The notes under the pieces are model-generated. The model ran no database searches. It saw nothing but the letters and a program-made list of their open reading frames with translations, and was not told the origin of the DNA. 64,000 nucleotides of DNA from Notospermus geniculatus (lineage: Eukaryota; Nemertea; Pilidiophora; Heteronemertea; Lineidae), in contig NMRB01001327.1 of assembly GCA_002633025.1 (NCBI GenBank), positions 32,658 through 96,657 of the forward strand. The letters run 5' to 3'. The translations under genes and the position numbers were made by a program. This document shows, one piece after another, positions 45,831 to 57,967 of this stretch (position 1 is the stretch's first letter; every line of letters begins with the position of its first letter).

Positions 45831-47892
45831 CGAAAGCTCAGTATGGTACGCCTTTTCCATACTTGTAACCACATCAACCTGTGCACAACAAAAGATTTGC
45901 AACTGATTTCCTCACAACATGAAATATGAATGCAGGAATATCACTGCATAAAAAAGATCTACACAGGATATCAATAATGTACGCCGACGTGTTATGTATT
46001 TAAACATGGAACACTGATACGTAGAGAGCACCTTTGAATTTCAGAATACGTATTTGATGATTCTCAATACATTGTGGGATGGTTTAGTCAACAAAACCCG
46101 ACGGACGTCATCGCATTCTTTGACATCCCGCAACCGACGAACGTATCCGATGAATATCTAGATTAACATGAAGTGAATTCTTGTTTACTCAAGATTTGCC
46201 ACGATTTTGCTACAATTCTGATGGTTCTTACCATTCAATATGAAAAAAAGTCAGACCCATTCACGACTTGAATGGTCAATCCCTCTATTGACTGATGCTG
46301 GTGGGCGCATTTGTGATGGTTGAATTGACGTCACTCGACTAAAGGCTGCCGATTTCCTGGACGGGTTTTGTATGGTTTTATCTCAATAGAACTGAGAGAT
46401 GTGACAGGAGACATATAATGCGCGCTACTTTAAGGCAACACCAGCGTAAAATTAACCCTCAATAGACGCCTTCTCATAAAAAAATTCGTCAGATTTTTCA
46501 TTTTCCCAAGCATTCGACCATTTCATTATGGATTATCTACACGCACTCATTCGATATCTTACGAACAATAAACCTTGTTGAAGAGTTTACGTGAGTTGTA
46601 TATGACGGTTCATTTGTAATCGTGACGAAAAACTCAATGAGTTCAAAAAGTTGCTTCGGAAACGTTGCTCGATTCGATGAATTGTGCATCATGTAAGCAG
46701 CATTTGAAGAAGAGGCTGGTAAAGCAGTAGAAAGCCATGTAGAAAATTGAATTGAGTCTGGTTGAGAGCGTGGGCTGAAGACCATGTGATAGTAGCGTGT
46801 GACGTTGACAAGTAAAAACTTGATTTATTTGAGTCTAGTCATTACAACACGATAAATAACAAGAAACCTAAGCAGTGAATGGTTTGTGAGTGATAGTGAG
46901 TTTTCGCACCGGCGCGGTTAGGTCACGGCAGCTTATACGAGGATTCTTCCATTATCAGTTTGTCATCGCTTAATGTCGTCATGGGGCTAACCGGTTCGTT
47001 GCGAAAACACACTATTGTAAACGATGTAAAAAGATCTGTACCGCATTAGCACTCTTAAAGAATGAAGAAAACAAGATCCGAATATCCAAATGCCCTTTCT
47101 GACACGAGATGCTGTCAGTGAATCCGGGTATTTTAGACAAAGTAAATTAGACAATAGTCATCTTTTAGAAAATGGTAAATTAGGCAATGGTAAACTACAT
47201 GCAGACATAAGGATACGTAAATTAGACAAAGTAAATTAGACAACGGTAAATTAGACAATAGTCGTTTTTAGACAATGGGAAATTAGACAATGGTACATGT
47301 ATGACGTATCGATCTAATGTATTTTCTATTTAAGTCATACGTCATACGTGATACGGATCGACGATACGGAGCCTTGCTGAAAGTCCCTAATATCATCTTT
47401 TCGGAAGTTGTCATGATTTTATGCCTATCAACATAATATTTATCAATTCTCAGCAAAAATAATATACTGACGGAGTAGTAAAAACTCAAGTGCCCACACA
47501 ACATATGTTCATTGCAGCTTCTTTAAAATTCCTTACAGGTACATCGGTGAATCTATTTAGTTTTGCCTCTCGGAATTACTGTCCTTTGATGATGGGATGA
47601 TTATACGCGGACTTGTCAGTTGTTCACGGAAATCGACGGTATGTCTCCGAATGTGGCTGACATCGTGCAACCGTTAAATACCCGTTGCCATGGTTATTTA
47701 AATTATTGCTTTGTTGTGAGAAGGTGATCGAAGACTTGAGAACACGAGAGGCCAATATTGTCTGGTATTTATGCGGGGGTTGGGGTGAACGCCCGAAGGA
47801 ATCACGCCAATAATGTCATTGAAATCAATGGAAAAACGATTAAGGGAATTTTTTAGACTTGTGAACTTTTAAAAGTTTTACTCATAAGCCTT
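45831..47892. other. No gene; short TTAGACAA repeats
   Basis: Near 47140-47295, AAATTAGACAA and AATGGTAAATTAGACAA recur about eight times. The rest holds only short frames. Confidence 0.5.
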
Positions 47893-48261
47893 GGTTACAC
47901 TACATAAAATCCCCGGGTTTTTTGCAGTCACACCTATGAATAGCCGGGCTTCAAGAAACCCGTGTCTGAAAAACAGGGGGTTTGAGACACGGCAAGCTCG
48001 CCGTGCTTTTCGAAATCCCCGTGTTTTCATTAGTTCTTAGCACGGCCACAGGTGGTGCAGCCATTAAGTGACGTCGTTTTCGCGCCTCCAACAATGTGTG
48101 CCAATACAGAAATGACCGAATTGTCAGTGCATGCAGCGCACCTGTCGCCGGGCTACTTAACTACATGTACAATGCAGTGGTGTGACCTCTCGCCGGGCTT
48201 TTCGTACACACGGGTTTGACACGGGTCTGAAAAAACACGGGTATTTTCAACAGGTGTAACC
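47893..48261. mobile_element. 369-bp fold-back, GGTTACAC ends
   Basis: GGTTACAC at the left pairs with GTGTAACC at the right. Nested complementary words (CCCGTGT/ACACGGG, GCCGGGCTT/AAGCCCGGC-like) recur inside. Confidence 0.7.
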
Positions 48262-48950
48262 TTAGCTATTATCTAGTTAAAGAAGAAATCACACTTCCAA
48301 AAATGATGTCATCCTTCAAGCGCCAATTATGGACTATTAAGTATTGGTTAACCATGTTCTCGATATCTTTATGGTTGCACCATCGGCGAGGAATCCTTCG
48401 GCATGGCTTGGCTGAGGCACCCCATCAGATGCAATCACAAAACGTGATAGATCAAGGGTGAATTGAAATTATACAATGGATCGAGTTATCCTAAAGGGAA
48501 CGAGTGAATACAGTCATCTAGTAGATTACATTGTCATACACGACGATGTACATGTTGTGTCAATTTTATTATTTGCAAGGCGAGCACGTTTGAACATGTT
48601 TCTCAAAGGCGAATATCTCGATAACGTACTGCAATATCAACGTAGAAGTCAATCTTGGTCTTGGAACCTTCCAGCTCTTTTCAGATGTCACAATATTATT
48701 GACCATGGGAGATCAGAGGCAGATTAAGGAGGTTCCCCATTAACGAATTACGGTTTTCACTAATGGAGATTCGATAGAGGTTTATGGCCCTTTATTGATT
48801 TATACCAGTTAAGTGTTGCTCGTGGGCCACTCGTCTCAGCCTGGTTTCTCGATATTTCTGTTAAAACTCGCTGTCCCCACCTTGTTGTCCAACCTTTGAT
48901 AGCAGTCTCAGTTGTGTGAAAGGCAGATCGGAAGGAAATTTCGGGTGCTT
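48262..48950. other. No gene recognised
   Basis: Short frames only. Confidence 0.4.
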
Positions 48951-49351
48951 CCAGGATATGAATCTTACTAATAATCTTGTAATTTTCTCAGCAATTACAG
49001 TGTGTATCCTAGCTTTTTCTTTGTAAGATCTTAGTAAGAAAAATCTTAGTAAGATTTTTCTGAGAAGATTCATAGGCCTACAAGAAAAGTCTTAGTAAGA
49101 TTTTTCTTACTAATACAGTATCTTACCAAGAAAAATCATGTTAAATCATACTAATACAGTATCTTACTAAGAAAAATCTTCGATACTGTTTCTTGTAAGA
49201 ATTTTAGAAGAAAAATATTAGTAAGACTTTTCTTGTAAGAATCTTAACAGAAAACATTACTAAGACTTTTCTTACTAAGATCTTACTAAGAAATAGCTAA
49301 AAGATACTTACTAAGAAAATTATAAGATTATTAGTAAGATTCATGCCCTGG
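48951..49351. mobile_element. ~400-bp AT-rich fold-back of CTTAGTAAGA words
   Basis: The ends CCAGGATATGAATCTTACTA with ATAATCTT and AAGATTATTAGTAAGATTCA with TGCCCTGG are complementary. Inside, CTTAGTAAGA and TCTTACTAAG recur about ten times in both orientations, so many alternative hairpins are possible. Confidence 0.85.
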
Positions 49352-49502
49352 GCTGCAGGCCTACATGTAGATCCTTCGTAAGCCACATAATTCTTCTGTA
49401 TTGCTTTTCTTCTCGGCAATTCATTTCTTGCCTTCTTTTTTACATCTTCGACTTTCGTCCTCTCTGACCAAGTTACGGGTATGTCCTTCCTATGTATATT
49501 AT

Positions 49503-49628
49503 AGAGTTTTCGCAAAGCCCCCGAAACGCCAACCCGAACGTCAAACCCATTGTTCGATGCCAAGAAGAGAGCACCGAACAAAAGGATAGACGTTCGCGTT
49601 GGCGTTGCGGGGGCTTTGCGAAAACTCT
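49503..49628. mobile_element. AGAGTTTTCGC-type MITE, copy 3
   Basis: AGAGTTTTCGCAAAGCCCCC and its complement GGGGGCTTTGCGAAAACTCT form the ends, with TAT and ATA outside. It is the most intact of three copies. Confidence 0.92.
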
Positions 49629-51721
49629 ATACTGACTTCTCTCCATGCTGTTCAACCTCGGATTAAGCCGACGCTGTTACATGTACGGAAAAAAATTACA
49701 AAGAATAACATCTCTTTTGTCCGCGGTGGATTCTTGGTCGACTCTTTTGAACATTGCTACCAGATTCTCTCCATACAACGTTCCACAGTTGCTGTTTCCT
49801 TGGCTTGTGGCGGTTTCACCTTGTTGGACATTGATTTTATGTCAAAGGATAGACTTACTGTCATGAAATGTCCGCAGTTGGCTTGTTACAACGTAAACAT
49901 CGGTTTTTCTTCTCCAGTTCCGCTGTCATTTCTTAACCTTTTCCCGCAGTTCACCTGTAGTTGTGTACCGACGGTGAGGGCCGACAGCTAAAAAGGGAGA
50001 TTTGTCGGAGAGAGACGATGTTCTTTCTTGCCCGACTGCTGCTGACCTACCTCCTCTTTTCACCTTCCCATTTTGACTTCGTGTGTTCAAATACAGGATA
50101 CGATCAGGCCGGTGCAATACCTATGACTGTCTGCCAATTCTATAAAAACACCATCCGTTCTGTTCCAATTTGATATCATCAGCGAAGCATGTCTTATCCG
50201 CATGCCGGTACATGTATATCAAATTGAAAAACCCTGATGCCGGCTCGATTCCGACATGGGCAGTGACGCAGATCCGGTGACAGGTAGGTATAGTGAACGG
50301 ATATTTCTTACCGCTGGGTATGAATTGTAATTCGATCGGAATAAAATATTTGTAGTTCATTTAAATCATTGCATGTTGCACAACAACCTCTGAAACCTCT
50401 GGAAGAGGATCACGTTCTCTTGCGAGGAGCTTTACAGTAACTTTCCGATGTCGATGAAACTTACTGTAAAAACGTAACTTTTTTTACCGAGTAACATAAC
50501 AAATACTCGCCTCATTCGATACACCAACTCCAAACCCAAAAAGCAACAACCTGTTAGCGATTCGCATACCATATTATGCGTCGTTTCTTCCCGACATCGT
50601 CTCAATATATCTTGAGACCAATACAAGCAAGCCATAAAAACGACCGAACCAGTTCTCCAAATACAGCTTCTCCGACGTAAGAATCCGACACCCACCTAAA
50701 ACGCCACCACTTCTCCCGTCAGACCTCAAAACACCGGTCTGAAAGCAATATGCGACGTTTCTTCACAGTTACCAAGAGCAAACAAGATGATATTTGCTCG
50801 ACTCTTTAAAGCGTCCAAGTTGAATTGCTGTGGCTGTTTGTAACAATTGCTGAGACCGTCTGTAACGGAAGACTGTCAAGTGTAGCTTGTGTACTTTCCA
50901 CCGCTAGGCTAAACTGTCGTCTTGAAGCAATTTACCTAGAGCCAATGATACTTCACTTTTCTTGTGCTGCGTGTGCATGTGTGTACGTACTCAGTTACAT
51001 CGTGGCTGCATTTAGCGATATACCAGAATTCAACATGGTGAGACACGACACTCCGTTAATTGAATTCCATTCGGGTTAATTTCAAGGATGTCTGTCCAAC
51101 TATATTCATTGGTACACAGTGATGCACTTAATCAAATGAAATTGAGAAGAGCGTTCAGCGTCCGCCGCGTAGTAACATGCTTCTTTTATCGTATATGAGA
51201 AAGGGGGAAAGCTACGAACACCAGAAGGATCATTCGAAATCACGATTTGTAGTTTAACGCTTTCACTGTTTGTAATTGGTTCATTAGAGTGACCATTATT
51301 ATCATCCTCAATTTTCTTTCACGGTTTATGTTCGCGGATTTTCTCAGCCATGGTTCAACCTTTCGAGGTGATATTTGGAGGAGATGATTTTTGTATCATA
51401 AATGCCTGTCTGCGCGGTATTTATAGTAAATAATTTCGCCTATCTTTTAGATATCAGAAATTTCAGAGCTTGAGGAGGCTATTTTTGGGCCGTTCCGCTC
51501 TAACTTGTGAAAGAGGAATAGCATTCCTATGATACATAAATGTGACAACATATACAATTGATAACAAAGGTCCCTTTGGTTGATCACGCCGAAATAACAA
51601 GTGTTTGTCATCATTTGGGAGAAAAGTTTGCATCTACGAGGCTACGGTAGCTGGTGTGGCAGAGGTGTTACGATAGATGCCTGCTTGGAAGGAGATTGGT
51701 ATGGAGTAGGCCGGAAACGGT
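49629..51721. other. No gene recognised
   Basis: A frame starting at 50018 (MFFLARLLLTYLLFSPS) looks like a signal peptide but ends after 51 codons without further features. Other frames are short. Confidence 0.4.
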
Positions 51722-51879
51722 AAAGCGGGTGATCCACTGTTGCGATTTTGGCTTGAGACGGGGTTGCGTTCCCTTGCGATTACCTTTAAGGACTTCCGAT
51801 TGCCATATACATGTAAGGTAACCGCAAGGGAACGCAACCCCTTCTCAAGCCAAAATCGCAACAGTGGATCACCCGCTTT
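51722..51879. mobile_element. 158-bp near-perfect hairpin MITE
   Basis: AAAGCGGGTGATCCACTGTT continues through GCGATTTTGGCTTGAGA, GGGGTTGCGTTCCCTTGCG and on to a short loop. The complement follows with very few mismatches. Confidence 0.9.
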
Positions 51880-52045
51880 GCAGGTCAACTCGTAACCAGG
51901 TGGACTCGTACCTGGGTCAACTCGTAACCGAGTCTCCTACCTGTCACAACCTCTAGTGAACCATGTCGCCGAAAGGCTTGTTCGGAATTCGAATGATCCC
52001 TTTTGGCCTCCTTCGAAAAATAGTCAAAGAAATAGGAGTATTATA

Positions 52046-52188
52046 TAAATATTTCACGTCAAGCCATGAAATAATGGAAATTATTCGTCAGGTCAAAAAA
52101 TTATTTCCCGAGGCGAAGCCGAGGGAAATAATTTTTTGACCTGACGAATAATTTCCATTATTTCATGGCTTGACGTGAAATATTTATT
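52046..52188. mobile_element. Perfect ~65-bp-arm hairpin
   Basis: AAATATTTCACGTCAAGCCA with TGAAATAATGGAAATTATTC and GTCAGGTCAAAAAATTATTT is followed by a short CGAGGCGAAGCCGAG loop and the exact complement. It may be one end of a larger element: TTATCATACCTCAA at 52188-52202 is repeated inverted at 52968-52984, and CATGAAATAATG recurs near 52890 and 52902. Confidence 0.88.
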
Positions 52189-52204
52189 TTATCATACCTC
52201 AACT

Positions 52205-53025
52205 TTGAACATTATGATGATTTTAATAGCGAGGAGGTGTAGCCTATAGGCCTACCCTGGCATGCAGCGCAGGCCTACTAACTACTGAAGTTCTGCAGCC
52301 AAAACATTCAAAATCTGTGTCGGAAGTCATCGGAGTATATCATTCCTCTGAGACATTCAGACCCCCTGTGCTTGGTTTCGACCCCCGCGTAGCCTGGAGG
52401 TGATGAAATGGGCCCGACCGGGCAAGGCCAAAAAATACACGAATCAATGAATCCTTTCTTGGCACATGCTAAAACAAAAAGGCTGTGGTTGCGGAATACA
52501 CCGTGTTTCGATTGTAGGACTCGATACCGGTATGTAGGCCTACATGTGGGCCTGCGCCACGCCTACGGCACGGCCGCCTATCGGCCGGCTGGAGGAAGGG
52601 CAAAGTGGCGGAGTAGGATACGGATCCGACGCTCACTGCCTGTGAAACAAACAAAATACACAAACGGCGGCAATGGATGATCCAGTGCTCACCCATAGGC
52701 CTTCAGTCATGATGTAGGCCTAGGCCTACCTTCGTAGTTCACGTAAAGTTCGAAAATATGGTATCATTGCACAAGATCTATGGATTGGCTGGTTGTATTG
52801 TATCTCCTACGGTATTTCCTGCATGCCAAAATCGTCGTTGTCTGACGAAGAACGTCATGACATGCACGATGACACTGTCGACGGCCAAACATGAAATAAT
52901 GCCATGAAATAATGAAAATTCTCGCATGGCACGTGACCGTAAATGACACGCTGTGATTGGCTGACGTTCTCTTGAGGTATGATAAAGACGAATATTTACA
53001 GAGTCATTGCACCAAAATCTGCATC
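52205..53025. other. No gene; possible interior of a larger element
   Basis: This lies between the hairpin and its matching inverted end. It holds many TAGGCCTA words and no transposase frame. Confidence 0.4.
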
Positions 53026-53039
53026 CTGCTTGGTCTTGA

Positions 53040-53178
53040 AGATGGGGATTTGGCCTAGTGGTTTAAGGCGTGCTGCCCCTCAGTGCTGGCGATTGATGCC
53101 TTATGCGAGGGTCCGTGGGTTCGATTCTGGTAGGAAGCAATGTCTTTCACCTTGGAAACTCGATTTCTATTTCATATT
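53040..53178 (+). mobile_element. SINE C, 139 bp, 14-bp target duplication
   Basis: The tRNA-like head has TTGGCCTAGTGGTTTAAGGC (A box) and GTGGGTTCGATTC (B box), closest in form to serine or leucine tRNAs with a long variable arm. CTGCTTGGTCTTGA stands on both sides (53026-53039 and 53179-53192), a perfect target-site duplication. The insertion is therefore recent. Confidence 0.92.
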
Positions 53179-53551
53179 CTGCTTGGTCTTGACGAGGCAA
53201 AAATATAATTGCTATAAGTAATGTACATACATTGTCGTAGCATCCGTCGTTACTGCCTCGAGTTGAGATATTTCAGTAAGAAGGCTGTTTATTTTCTATG
53301 TAAAAACTGCAGTTATCTAATGCAATAAAGAGTTACTACACTGAGTCTATAAACAAATGATTCTGTCAGAGCTTGGAATTCTTAATTTGCTCTGATTACA
53401 CAAAATGAACGTGGATAAATCATTCATAAGAAGAGAGTGCCTGGGGACATTTACTACGGTAAACAGTGGGAGACGAAACATGTTTGAAATGTTGATGGGA
53501 CTTGTTCAGTGCACATTGCCTCAGATTGTACATGTTTAATGCATGTGCATT

Positions 53552-53705
53552 TACAGGGGGCTGGACTTCCCAAGCGCAGTACCATAACTGTACTTTGTTG
53601 GACTTTTTTTTCTTTTTTACTTTGCTGGACAACCCAGTCTCACCCACACCTGTTGTCTCAAAGTACAGGTGTGGGACTGGGTTAGGGTTAGTCCAGCCCC
53701 CTGTA
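53552..53705. mobile_element. 154-bp MITE, TACAGGGGGCTGG ends
   Basis: TACAGGGGGCTGGACT pairs with AGTCCAGCCCCCTGTA. The interior has GGACAACCCAGTCTCACCCA and TGGGACTGGGTTAGGGTTAG, a second weaker pairing. Confidence 0.85.
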
Positions 53706-54170
53706 ATGTACATGTAGGCCTCCATGTATGTGCAATCCAAACGTTGCGTAGTTGGCGAGTTTCTCCACAACTGATAGTAGATTGAAGGAACTCGGTGAAC
53801 ATTCGAATAAAAATCCGCCTGCTATTTGCAAGTGTATCTTTGTCATATCCTCCGCAGTAAAATACAATGTAGATAGGCAAATGAAATCATTTGGTCTGTG
53901 GGGTGATTGTCCAGTTGGCGATTCTTCGGTTTCCAACTGTTTCCGTCTGGTGTGCCATCCGCCACGACGTGACTTCCTGATTGGCCAATCGCGCAAAAAA
54001 TCCTGGCAATCTACTAGCACTCCCCAAACAATTACCGACGACAACGATAATAACAGCGCCTAAACCCGGCACACCTGTGCCACGATGAAAATTTCCCATG
54101 CGAACGTCCCAAGACGGCGATAAAACGACATGGAATAATGGCTACCGGTGTCTTTTTGTCAATGCTTTAC
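53706..54170. other. No gene recognised
   Basis: Frames of up to 118 codons overlap on both strands without splice context or domain. Confidence 0.35.
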
Positions 54171-54406
54171 CTCATTTGCAACGCGGTCACTTCTTCAGCA
54201 AGAACCGTATGGTCGTCGATCTCCCTGAGGAAACCGCTGAAGAAATAACCAGGCAATATTTCGTCCTTTCTTAATATCCGTGGGGAGACGTCTACATGCG
54301 TAACGTAATGTGCGGCACTGCTGGTCCGGCACGTTCTGAGCATCGTGAGGAGTAATGACACGTTGAAGCCGAGGAAATGTTGTAAAAAGGTCCCCGTTTT
54401 GAATTC
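54171..54406 (-). other. Candidate internal exon of an unknown protein
   Basis: A - strand frame of about 78 codons is open from a stop just above 54406 to a possible donor at 54171 (CAAATGAG before GTAAAG). It reads coding-like, for example HVDVSPRILRKDEILPGYFF and REIDDHTVLAEEVTALQMR. No acceptor is clear and no family is recognised. Confidence 0.28.
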
Positions 54407-54479
54407 TTACTGACAGCTTCTACATGATTGTATACTACAGTGTATCAAATGTCACACGGTTCGGTTCCAACGATAAATT

Positions 54480-54705
54480 GACTCATATCGGATGAGGTTC
54501 GGAGTTCGATCCCAACTAATTAAGTGCGGTTCCGGGGGGCAGTCTCGGTCGAACACATGCACTTAGACATTCCTTGACACCATGGCACCCCGGTTTCCAC
54601 ATGTTGTTCATTATAGCAGCCAATATCGTCTATAGAGCCAATAATGCCATATTTGCATTGGCCATCAGCTCTCGATACAATATCGACAAGCTTCGGCCAA
54701 GTCAA
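54480..54705 (-). repeat. Interspersed repeat E, copy 2
   Basis: On -, GAGAGCTGATGGCCAATGCA and GGCATTATTGGCTCTATAGA match copy 1 at 35770-35990. The region also contains a B-box-like word on + (GGAGTTCGATCCC at 54500-54512). Confidence 0.6.
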
Positions 54706-55256
54706 CGATAATGAAAGTTTCTGCCTAAGATATCAGAAATGCACTCCGCACAATGAAATAGCTGTAAATCTAGCATTATGACCCGAGAACCGATAGAAAA
54801 GTAAATTATTCAAGATATGATGGCATTGAAAGCCTTGAATTGGCTGTTCGATTTCCATTTTCAAATGAATTGGGAATGATGTTCCGGCTTCTCTCAGCTG
54901 GGGGCCATATCGTATGTAACAAGTTCTTGTTCCTGTACTGTCACGTTACACTTGTGCATAATTCATGTCTTCGGTAATGTCGACACCGAGATGTGGAACG
55001 TTTAGACCTCGGAGGCAAGGCAAGGGGAGAGGGGTTGCTGCTCAGGGTGTTGTGCTACAGAGTACCGAACGCTCGGGGAGCAGGCACCTGCATCCCAGCT
55101 CACGTCAGTAGGTGCAGTAACCCTAAACCGCGGGCGCTTACCCAAAGTTGCACACCGACAACGAAACGGTAGTCGCCACTGATGTTGTCCAAAGGATGAC
55201 CGAACGTTCGCTGAGCACTCAGCTGAATGCTAACTCACGGTGCCAATAACTCTAAG
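54706..55256. other. No gene; possible decayed SINE-like repeat
   Basis: GACCGAACGTTCGCTGAGCA (55199) resembles ACCGAACGCTCGGGGAGCAG (55063), and each is followed by similar GCTAACTCACGGTGC and CAGCTCACGTCAGTAGGTGC words. The repeat is diverged and its class is unknown. Confidence 0.4.
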
Positions 55257-55596
55257 GGTGCTACACGTCGACATTGCGTCTTGAAGCAACTCGACGGATC
55301 CGTCGCGGATCAAAAAATCGCCACGTGCAGGTCGACATTTCAGCGATTGAGAGGAACTCGATGCAGCTGGCAATTACCTCGAACAGCAGGCGCAGGTCGA
55401 CGGGTCTAAGTGGAACTGCAGACAAGTCGCCGAAAAGTAGAACATTGGCAACTCGAAACAACTCGCGGATCCGGAAGTTCCTCGGAGACGCAACCGCGCT
55501 CATGTCGACAAAATCGGCAACTGATCAGTCACTCCGAGTTGCTTCCATCACCGGAAAGCTAGTTGCTTCAAGACGCAATGTCGACCTGTAAGCACC
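55257..55596. mobile_element. 340-bp element with ~33-bp inverted ends
   Basis: GGTGCTACACGTCGACATTG with CGTCTTGAAGCAACT pairs with AGTTGCTTCAAGACGCAATG and TCGACCTGTAAGCACC. A 105-codon frame through it is read on both sides of the arms and looks fortuitous. Confidence 0.85.
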
Positions 55597-56931
55597 TTCA
55601 AGCCTAAAGACCATACCCAAAGTCGCACGCCGACAACCGATTGGAAATGTGACAGCTAACCGCTAGTCCGCTATACATAAACTGAATGTGGCTTCTTGAA
55701 AGAATATATGTCTCGATGACGACAAAAAAGCAATATTGTTTCCTTGTCCGCTGCCGTGGCGAAATCACATGGAAAGCAGCCAACTGGGAAGCCAGTAAGT
55801 ATCAAACAACGTGACTGTGAATGCAAATGTTAGTATGACGGAGTTCAGGACATTTTATGACTTCTGAACAGTGACTTTTTACGTGCCTGGCGTCCAGGCT
55901 GCATGCATCTATTGAGTCATTTATTTACGTTGACGCTCGTGCAGTAGCATTACCACCCATTTACCAAAGGGTTGATGGCAGTAAAATGATGTAAATACAG
56001 TGCCCGGGTTCCCCGACATCTTTAACCCCACAAACAACTGGAGATAAAACATTTACTTTCAAGGGAGCGCACAAACAAAATTTGTCACCGCAAGACGCCA
56101 GGGAGATGATAAGCGTACCCGGGTAGTCTGTCCGGTGGGATGGCAAAGTTTGGAATATCACGCTAGGTCCACACGGGGTCTCTTTGCAGCAATAATTAAT
56201 GATGATAGAAGCCCCCAGCACGGTATGGGTACATTATTTATGAGGTGGAGATACCTCACAGGTTATTGGCTTTGTCGATGGGGAGGTTCAAGAATTGATG
56301 GCCTTTTTATATGCTGAAGGTGAATCTTAATGCAGTGACACTGATAAATCCCATTTGAAACACTTGGTTTGTTTTGTCTTTTGTGAGGAAAACCACGAAT
56401 CAAAGGAATCGAAATGGCACCCACCGCTGAGAGAAAAAGCGATAAAATATCGTTTCCTGCAACTTGTGGTTGGCATGCGTCCCCTTATTACATTTCCCCT
56501 GTGCCACGAACTGTTGTCGCACATTACGTGTGCCGTATAAAAAGTCCCCAGGCGAATATTAACCTGGTGGAAATGTAGCCGCAATAATTTGTTCTGGCAG
56601 CTTCCTGCTGGAGGTGGAGACCTTTCCGTGTGTTACGTTGACGTGTGTTCCATTTGGATGGGAGAGAGAAAAAATACTAATAATTGCTCATGCATGAGAC
56701 ACTATTTTCTGCGTCAGCTATCGAGAAAACGGAGAAATGGCCACGAGCCATGAATTTACAGGATAGTTCATCATTTTATTGAATTCACTTCGGAAAAAAT
56801 GAGCTTGCATTCGGGATGTAGTTTGCCTTTTTTTAGTTTCAGCTCCTCTCATTACTGAGGATGGTGAAGAAAACATTTTAAAATTGTGCTTTTTTTATTT
56901 CAATATCAATTTTTGTGTTTCCATACGATTG
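55597..56931. other. No gene recognised
   Basis: Short frames only; no repeat family identified. Confidence 0.4.
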
Positions 56932-57158
56932 CAGATCCTGGTTCGAATCCAGCCCATGCCATATGGGATTTCATTCCCGGCTCTTAAGTCCGTCGCATGA
57001 GACAGTAAGCCGTGGTGCCTTGTACCTTGTTTCTTTGCAAGGGCAAGTAAAAGACCCCGTCCAAGTGAGAAACATGAGTAGCTTGTGATGGCCTCCTCCG
57101 TACTTACCAGGGCCAAAAAAGCTAAAGCGTCGGCCCTGACGGAAAAATGAAATACAAA
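56932..57158 (+). mobile_element. SINE A, 5'-truncated copy
   Basis: It begins inside the head just before the B box (CTGGTTCGAATCC). It keeps the body (GACAGTAAGCCGTGGTGCCT, GGGCAAGTAAAAGACCCC) and ends ATGAAATACAAAT. ATTGCA on both sides may be a short target duplication. Confidence 0.85.
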
Positions 57159-57576
57159 TTGCATGATGATATAGTCCGACACATCACGGCACCCGGTTAT
57201 GTTGACGACCTAACTAATGTCCCTGATAGTGTTTTCCTTCCTGTCAGTCCCGCCGCTAACAACATGTAAGTACATCACATCAGGTCCACAGCAATCAGCG
57301 GGATGGGCATGTGCTGTTCTGGCCAACGAGCTCGTGTCATACAAGAACAAATATTGTCCACCGTATTTGTTTACCTCGCACCTACTGTAAATACTCATAA
57401 AGTGAAAACACGATCCATCAAGAAGATGTTTTTTGTGTTCTATGTTTGGCGTGATTTAACCCCTTGCCCAGTCAGTATTGCCCCAGATTGAGCAGATCGC
57501 TCGTATGTGTGTGTACGAATTCGAGGATATAGCTTAGATAGATTGGTAATTTGAAGCTTCATGACCCTTTTGGATC
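57159..57576. other. No gene recognised
   Basis: Short frames only. Confidence 0.4.
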
Positions 57577-57580
57577 TTAA

Positions 57581-57916
57581 AGCCCCACAGTATTGAATTT
57601 TACTGGATTTTCAAAGTGTTGGGAGAATGCTGGTGTTGAATATAACTTTATTCAAAGAAAAAGAAAGATACAATAATGAGTTAAAGGGCCAAAGCTGGTC
57701 GAGGTCTCATAGCATCGTGAAGGTCCCCAAAATGCCTGCCTGATGCGTATTTCCGAGAATCAAGGCCTAGTTTTCAGCACACAATGAAAAAATCTGCAGG
57801 GAGGGCTCTAATGTATTCAGATAGAGCGCAGTACATTTTACACGTCGTGACGTCGTGCACTGACGTCAAGAATCGCCGCGATGATTTGCGTTTTTCAGAT
57901 TCAATACAGTGGGGCT
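57581..57916. mobile_element. 336-bp TTAA-flanked MITE, AGCCCCAC ends
   Basis: AGCCCCACAGTATTGAAT pairs with ATTCAATACAGTGGGGCT. TTAA stands at 57577-57580 and 57917-57920. It is unrelated in sequence to the AGGGAGACTCC family but has the same target preference. Confidence 0.92.
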
Positions 57917-57967
57917 TTAAGCGTGTGTACTACGGTGTGGAGTCAAAGACAGACTACTGTCCACCTG

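Noticed and set aside
46537-46785. Minus-strand 82-codon frame with VNSSTRFIV, loosely like a receptor TM7
   Set aside because: No hydrophobic helix or neighbouring receptor segments. The similarity is a few residues only.
50018-50173. 51-codon frame with a signal-peptide-like start
   Set aside because: Too short, no splice context, and no cysteine pattern or cleavage-site motif that would support a secreted peptide.
54138-54248. 36-codon frame with a hydrophobic start (MATGVFLSMLYLICN)
   Set aside because: It overlaps the better-looking minus-strand candidate exon and stops after a few residues past the hydrophobic part.
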